Part shown: positions 58,515-64,000 of the stretch, piece by piece
Layout: every line of letters starts with the position of its first letter
Numbering within the stretch: the stretch's first letter is position 1
Assembly: GCA_019055375.1 (NCBI GenBank)
Contig: JAHQIW010007266.1
Location: 124,001-188,000, forward strand
DNA length: 64,000 nucleotides
From: Parelaphostrongylus tenuis
Lineage: Eukaryota > Nematoda > Chromadorea > Rhabditida > Metastrongylidae
Reading direction: 5' to 3'
Translations under genes and position numbers: made by a program
The notes under the pieces: model-generated
The model's input: only the letters and a program-made list of their open reading frames with translations
What the model was told of the DNA's origin: nothing
The model's database searches: none

Positions 58515-58749
58515 GCCGTCAGCTGTTTTCTTCTTTTCAAGAAGCATCGTTATCGATGTAAGCTTATTTATTGCTAGCTATACTTCTTATTGATTTCTGT
58601 CCATTTTTTAGAGAGTTTAATTTAGCTTTCAGTGATATTGAATCTGAACAAAAGGTCTTGACGCACGAGCTGACTGGTTTGCTGGTACAACCCGACGAAG
58701 AGGAGATTTTGCCCAGCGACGTAGATCCCCCAAGGATGACACACTAGAT
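58515..58749 (+). CDS. possible 3' end of a small unidentified gene
   Basis: A segment ending at a GTAAGC donor (about 58557) reads LFSSFQEASLS. After a 53-base intron with a TTTTTTAG acceptor (58611) it continues in phase as IEFNLAFSDIESEQ, VLTHELTGLLVQPDEEEIL and PSDVDPPRMTH, then stops. The small intron with good signals and the acidic, charged composition argue for real coding. The upstream part is unclear (a CCGCCGTCAG acceptor may precede it) and I recognise no family. Confidence 0.35.
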
Positions 58750-58759
58750 AAAGGTGATG

Positions 58760-59890
58760 ATTTAAATGACAAAGACTCTAATGGTGCACTCCAATGGATA
58801 TCGGCTGGGCACAGACCTATGCAACGTCCCTATTGATCAACCTGAGCTAGTGGACGGTTTATCAATCTTCCTAAACCGGCGCGGATTGTCTATCGATCAT
58901 TGTAGGGCCGATGCATGATCTATCGATCATCGCGTCAGCGGCACGTGGGCAGCGTACCCAACGACATTTAAACTGGCCAAAGTCCACCTAGGTCGCACAT
59001 GCGAATTCAACTTATTTCACCTGCTGCGTTGCAGAGAAACGTCCTTTTCAGGATATAAGCACGGCGTTGGAATCAACGCCATTACGCTATAGCAAGATTA
59101 CTAATAGTCCAAGGAAAGAGCTCTGTTCGACGAGAATATGCGCATATGCGATGCAACGAATCTCCTTTCATAACAACGTCAAAAAGGGTTTTTTTGATGA
59201 CCAACGACGTGGGGCGGTAGCCAGAACTCTCAGCTTTCGAATAATCACTAACACTCCTATGAAAAGTTCCCCTCCAGCGAATGAGATCAGTTTTTCATTT
59301 GTCCTCTTTTTATCACAGACCACTGATTGTTCGTATGTAGTTCTATTTATAATGTATCTAAAAGTCATGGATTTCAGCAAATACTTTTATTTCAAATATC
59401 CGAATCAACTACTTTTTTATGGAGTTTCCGGGCAAAGGTGGAACAAAGTGTTTCCTTTGTGGAAACGGAGGTGCGCAAGATGTTCTCAAAAGTAGGCGAA
59501 AACCGAAGGTACGTTGGTATCGAGTTCTACCGAGGTTTTTTATCTTTTATACATCTATCCCCCGTCTTAATCGATGTTCAGCCCTCGTTACGGACAGTTG
59601 GTGAATATACTGGCTCCATGACAAGGAGCACGGCAAGGCGACTAGTAGCAGAAAGTGGAACTGACCTCATGGTGGTTCCACCAAATGGGACCGATATAGC
59701 TTCGAGGGAGTTATGGAGACAAAAAACCTTGTCGACGGTGGAGGCGGTTTTGTGGCCAATGTCTCTAAATTAATTAGGGTTAGTTGGAATCACATTTTGC
59801 TACCACTTCTATTAATTCTCCAAATTCTTTATTTCCGCTTCCTTTAGGCAGTGATATGGTGTTACAAATGTAGATCAAAGAATTTCGAGT
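58760..59890. other. no confident gene
   Basis: Frames at 59067-59773 are open but overlap a dispersed repeat at 59168-59300 (minus), related to 51060-51190. The repeat has GGGGAACTTTTCATAGGAGT and TATTCGAAAGCTGAGAGTTC on its minus strand. No domain recognised in the remaining frames. Confidence 0.4.
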
Positions 59891-59899
59891 GAAAAGCAA

Positions 59900-59990
59900 A
59901 AATTTGGGCTCAGGCGGGCGATGAATCCGCGTCGTTTGACCCACAGAGCGCCAACACGTGCTACCACTACACCGCCAAGGCCAATGTATC
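59900..59990 (-). repeat. tRNA-like fragment of the foldback family
   Basis: On the minus strand it reads GGCGGTGTAGTGGTAGCACG and CGCGGATTCATCGCCCGCC, ending GAGCC. This is one degraded tRNA-like arm with no detectable partner arm within 200 bp. Not a functional tRNA because the B box is broken. Confidence 0.55.
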
Positions 59991-60194
59991 ACATATCACT
60001 GAACTCTCATAATTCATCGTGCTTTACATTAAAGGTGGTGCTGGTTGTTTTTGTTGAGTAGTAACTATGGCGCTTTTTTTCCATCGAACTTTCAGATATC
60101 TGGCTTCGGAGATTCTCATTGTATCATGAGTTCACGATAAGAATGATTAGTAGTTTGTTTATTAGTATACTTCAAAAAAAGTGATAGGAGATCG

Positions 60195-60330
60195 GTGGTG
60201 GCTTCGGTGATGCAGTGGTAGATGCTGGCACTGGCAGTGTGGCTGAAACGACTCGGGTTCAATTCCTTGCTATGATTGAATGCTTTGCATACCACTTGAC
60301 ATCTTTGGATATATATCATGTCGTCCAACA
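60195..60330 (+). repeat. tRNA-like repeat, family D copy 2
   Basis: GGCTTCGGTGATGCAGTGGT (A box) and CTCGGGTTCAATTCCTTGCT (B box), followed by TGAATGCTTTGCATACCACT. Related to the piece at 1.64 kb in the T-arm and tail. Acceptor strands do not pair well, so it is a tRNA-derived repeat. Confidence 0.55.
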
Positions 60331-60334
60331 ATTT

Positions 60335-61025
60335 TTGGCATTAGAGGAATACAACCAAATTTTTTAACCAGAAGTAATTGAAATTGCATATTTTGCGAAG
60401 AGCGTGGCTTTGCTCAGAGGCCCCACGTTTTGATGAGCGTCGCTGTGGTGTGTTGTCCCAATGTCAGTTGAATAATAATCTAATATCTCAGACGCTAATG
60501 TCAGTTTTCAGCTTGGATTTTCTAGAGTAATGGCATAACTGTAAAATATATACGTATGTATACATATATATAACACTTGGAAAATTGTTGGTTTTCAGAG
60601 GGCTGTGGCTTTCTCGTTGAAACGTAGGAAGTTTTTAGAACACGTGAGCGTTATTTCTACTAAAATAAACCCTTATAGAAATCTTTTTTGTGATATTCTA
60701 CCAGTTAATGGCGATAAGGCTCTCTCAAGGCTTCAGTTTACCTATAAGATTTGCTTCTTCCCATTGCGGCGTGTAACAATACAATCGCTCGGGGGCGTGA
60801 TCTCGCCATTAGAATAGCTGAATGAGGCTTGGTGCCCCGGCGTGCCACGTGGTTGCCAAAGGGTCGAGATGCTGGTCACACTGTTTACGAATCCTACTTT
60901 CTTGATCTTGAAAGATACACAGTTGTTGAGCTACGGGTTTGCTTAGATAGTCGCCCCATGTTGTTCGTTTTCATCACTTTTGTTTCACGGACACTTCCCT
61001 ATTTATTAGTCTTTTCTTTCCTCTC
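60335..61025. other. no gene recognised
   Basis: Short frames only. A small TA-rich stretch lies at about 60549-60572. Confidence 0.5.
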
Positions 61026-61292
61026 ATTCGAGAGCATATGTGGCAATGTTTAGAGGTGCTCTACGGACCGATCTCGAGCACGTGGCTCACGAAACCTTCC
61101 ATCCCTCCGAGATTGGATGATTGGTACCAGACTTGTCTGAGAGGATAAGCAGCACCGACTCACACATTGGTAGGCCACCGCGAGTCATTGTAAAAGCCAG
61201 ATATGCATTGAATCACCTTAAGTAAAGCTAGAAATTCTATTCGAATTCATGACGGATCTCTCAGAGATCAGTCAACGCCGAGAGCTTCATCC
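61026..61292 (+). repeat. tRNA-headed SINE-like repeat, family A copy 8
   Basis: GCATATGTGGCAATGTTTAG (damaged A box), GACCGATCTCGAGCACGTGG, CCGAGATTGGATGATTGGTA, AGAGGATAAGCAGCACCGAC, GTAGGCCACCGCGAGTCATT and GTCAACGCCGAGAGCTTCAT. Full span but diverged head. Confidence 0.75.
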
Positions 61293-61702
61293 TTTATCCT
61301 TATTCCTCTTTTTTTCTTCAAAACATCTCTTCATAAGAACATTTCGAAAGATAATCTCGCAAAAGTATTCCATTTACCGGAATTCGTGAAGTCAAATGGT
61401 TTCGCTAATACTGCAATAATCACTTATTTACACTAAATTTAGCAAATCGAAAAGCAATTTCACTTGAAATTTGATATTACTAAACAATCAGATACTTTTT
61501 GGATAATCAAGTCAGTAGCACGAAGTTGATGAAAGAAAGTTTTTTTAGCTAAAATCTCGACACCTTTGTCTTTTTCGGAACCTATCGATCTAGTCGATTG
61601 CCCGCAGACGTATATCCTCTTTAAGGTCGTCGTCTTCGGTGTCTATCGCGGTGAATATTTCCGAGTGGGCTGCGCTCAATTGAGGACAGTGATGTCCTTA
61701 TG

Positions 61703-61776
61703 TACACCATATATATATACATATATATATATATATATGTATATATATTATGTATATATATATATATATATATATA
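61703..61776. repeat. TA-rich microsatellite
   Basis: ATATATATACATATATAT-type repeat of about 70 bp. A second, more interrupted TATG/TA tract lies at 61935-62010. Confidence 0.95.
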
Positions 61777-61934
61777 CGGCGCTTGCTGATGATAGCGATT
61801 TCCCTCCGGTAATTTATTGAATTTTTTTATCAACTTTGTGCTGCTGGCCCAATCATGAAGGAATATATGATATAATGATTATGTCGAAGTTTAGGAAAAT
61901 TTGTTTCCAAGTTGTTATAAGGCTCCGAGCTAGC

Positions 61935-62010
61935 CTATATATATATATGTATATATATATGTATACATATGTATATGTATGTATACATGTATATATATAC
62001 ATATATATAG
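61935..62010. repeat. TA/TATG microsatellite
   Basis: Interrupted TATATATG/TATACATATG repeat of about 75 bp, about 160 bp past the first TA tract. The apparent Tyr/Ile/Met-rich frames are artefacts. Confidence 0.95.
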
Positions 62011-62179
62011 ACTGCTGCGGGATGGAATATTCGAAAGCAAAATATCATCATCGGCCAATCACTACCAAGAGTGACAGTCCTATATATATGACCAGCGCCA
62101 AAAGAGATTCACCATTTGAGCGGTGCCCACTGAAAGGATTTGACTCTGTCGACAGCGAATGCGATGGCTACATCTAGGT

Positions 62180-63350
62180 CAAACGACTGTGTGTAACCGA
62201 CTGGAATGATCAGCTCCGAAGTAGATGAAGTCGTAAATGTTGGTCAAATATAGCTTTCATCGGTGAAGGTCAATCACCATGCATGAAATTGGGTGGAACT
62301 GATGGGAATATTTTATTTTCTTAAAGATACATCGCAATCATCGAAGTAATGAAGAAACATACAATGGTCTCAACTCAGGTATGGGAAATGGTGTTGGTCG
62401 TGTGTCTTTGTGACTCATTTATTAGAAGTATTCAGACATTTTGCGGTATCTTGCCGATAAGAGGCTGATAATAATCACTGGTAGCAGTATTAGGATAGCA
62501 GATCAATGGCCGGCGTTATGCGATTTCGACGTTTCCAAAACTGAGACCTTCGTTGTATCAGACTATTTGAAACATTTTATCAAACTGTTGCATTAGACCA
62601 TGTCGATCATTTGTACTTCTAAGAATCTTACACATAGACAGTAGTAGCAGTTTCTGCACGACACATTTTCTCCAACTTCTCTCGAAAGCACAATACATCG
62701 TTTCACAGCCAATCTTCGTGTGAACAATGCAAAATATTATTCCTTCGTGGAGCAGTCTTCTTTTATGTCAGCCCACACATATACAAGAGCGATTTCCATA
62801 TCTTTGACGTCGATGTCCGTCATGAGTTATCGTATGTTCCAAATCATTCACTTGGCTACCCTCTATGCGATTAATTGCACAGTTATCTTTCTATGAAATC
62901 TTACATATAGTGTTTACCCGAATCTTATCATTATCAGTGGCATATCATTACCACATTTTCATATCCTTATCCACATGTTTTCTAGCCCAGCAATTGGCAA
63001 AACTTGCACGGCTGCTCTTTACGTGACTAGTTATCTTGCCAACGGTCTGAATCACGTATTCGAATGTCTTCTACTTAGTTGACATCATTAACTCGGTCAC
63101 CCTTTGCGAATAAGTTGCATCGTCATCTGCTTTGAATCACAAGCTTACTTGCCTTTTTCTGCGTGTGCTGGCATCGCCGATTTGATTTGTCTATTCGAAA
63201 CACGGTCACTTTGATCTCACCATAACTTCAGCGGTCCGTGAAATTACTAATTTTCACTAAATTTATTAGAATTATCGGTAGAGTTTTTGCTTCACTTTTA
63301 AGACTATAAGCCGTAATAGAATCGTTTAATTTAACAGAGTTTGAAACAGA
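62180..63350. other. no gene recognised
   Basis: AT-rich, no exon chain or repeat family recognised. Confidence 0.5.
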
Positions 63351-64000
63351 GGCCAAGTAGCATTATTACAGATGCTATGACAAAGTTTCTTCCAACAGCA
63401 TGAATATTTTTATAACAAAAACTTGAGTTGATAGATATGATGAGCCAATCAATCGCATAATTGTGTAGCCATTTGAAATTTCAAAACTTGGAGAATACTC
63501 GTACAAATCCGTGTTATGCTTTGCAGAGTTTGAGACTAGGGCCGAGTACAATGTGCATAGCTGGGATTAAATAGCTTTCGAAGAGCATAAGTATTTACGA
63601 AGAATTCATTTTTATTTGACCGCCTCTTGCAGTGATGTGATGGTACAATATACCCAATGATGTAGAGTGGTAAAGTTTTTCTTCACCACTCTGCATCCTT
63701 GGGTACATTTACAAAGATACGTCAGAATTGAGATATACAGATAAATTCCATCAATGCAAAGCCGTTTGAAATTTCTGCATTCAGGAAACACAGACATTAC
63801 AATGTAACAGGACTCTTGGGCAACTTCGCTTAGTTTTTATAGAGCTTGGATATTACCAAAAGAACTTTGAAATCTAAATACGTTGGGCAAATAGATTCAG
63901 CTAATGTGAAGCCATTTAATAATTCTAACTTCAGGAAACTCAGGCTTTATAATGGAGCATGACCCGGGCAAATTTGGTACGGATCTCGCACAGTTTGAGA
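63350..64000. repeat. degenerate direct-repeat array running off the right edge
   Basis: GTAGCCATTTGAAATTTC (63467), AAAGCCGTTTGAAATTTC (63760) and GAAGCCATTTAATAATTC (63911) start related units. The last two continue with ATTCAGGAAACACAGACATT and CTTCAGGAAACTCAGGCTTT and end with TTATAGAGCTTGG- and CGCACAGTTTGAGA-like blocks. Unit size is about 150 bp in the last pair. A short hairpin (CCAATGATGTAGAGTGGT with ACCACTCTGCATCCTTGG) lies at 63654-63703. Confidence 0.65.

Noticed and set aside
1..64000. CRISPR array, bacterial operon, prophage or novel defence system
   Set aside because: The DNA is clearly eukaryotic with spliced genes; no regularly spaced short direct repeats with unique spacers and no bacterial-style gene clusters are present.

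Overview
The window is nuclear DNA from a eukaryote, almost certainly a nematode of the strongylid (hookworm-like) type. The evidence is short introns (some near 50 bp) with TTTCAG-type 3' splice sites, a start codon directly behind a TTTCAG acceptor (typical of trans-spliced nematode messages), nematode-like COX4 and P4-ATPase sequences, and a heavy load of mariner, RTE and Penelope-like relics. No bacterial operon, CRISPR array, rRNA or convincing functional tRNA gene is visible. Genes were rebuilt exon by exon by reading protein similarity and requiring splice sites and codon phases to agree. Exon ends are therefore inferred, not transcript-proven.

Layout. 254-2232 (minus): first three coding exons of cytochrome c oxidase subunit 4 (cox-4); the gene runs off the left edge and its 1.56-kb second intron is full of repeats. 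2.8-12.8 kb: intergenic or intronic DNA with two decayed mariners, tRNA-headed SINE-like repeats, a foldback element and an RTE relic. 12830-17599 (plus): a complete small bZIP gene (158 residues, four coding exons) of PAR/NFIL3/CES-2 type, with a 0.5-kb TATG microsatellite in an intron. 21.5-22.2 kb (minus): exons of an unidentified protein. 25042-50370 (minus): one large P4-type ATPase (phospholipid flippase) gene of at least 26 recognised exons, covering the N-terminal membrane region, actuator, phosphorylation, nucleotide-binding, hinge and C-terminal membrane regions. A few exons were not found. Its introns host an intact RTE retrotransposon with a perfect 12-bp target duplication, an older decayed RTE, SINEs, foldbacks and palindromes. 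50.4-64 kb: mostly repeats, namely a tandem array, a third RTE piece, a mariner, a decayed Penelope-like element with a GIY-YIG-like end, SINEs, TA-rich microsatellites and a degenerate repeat array at the right edge. A possible small gene end lies near 58.5 kb.

The genes do not form a pathway. They are ordinary nematode loci: a respiratory-chain subunit, a transcription factor and a lipid flippase. The most notable items are the intact RTE, an apparent one-base frameshift in the flippase hinge exon, the Penelope-like element, and several families of tRNA-derived repeats, one of which carries a tRNA-like module in each arm of a large inverted repeat. I did not find a clearly new biological system.
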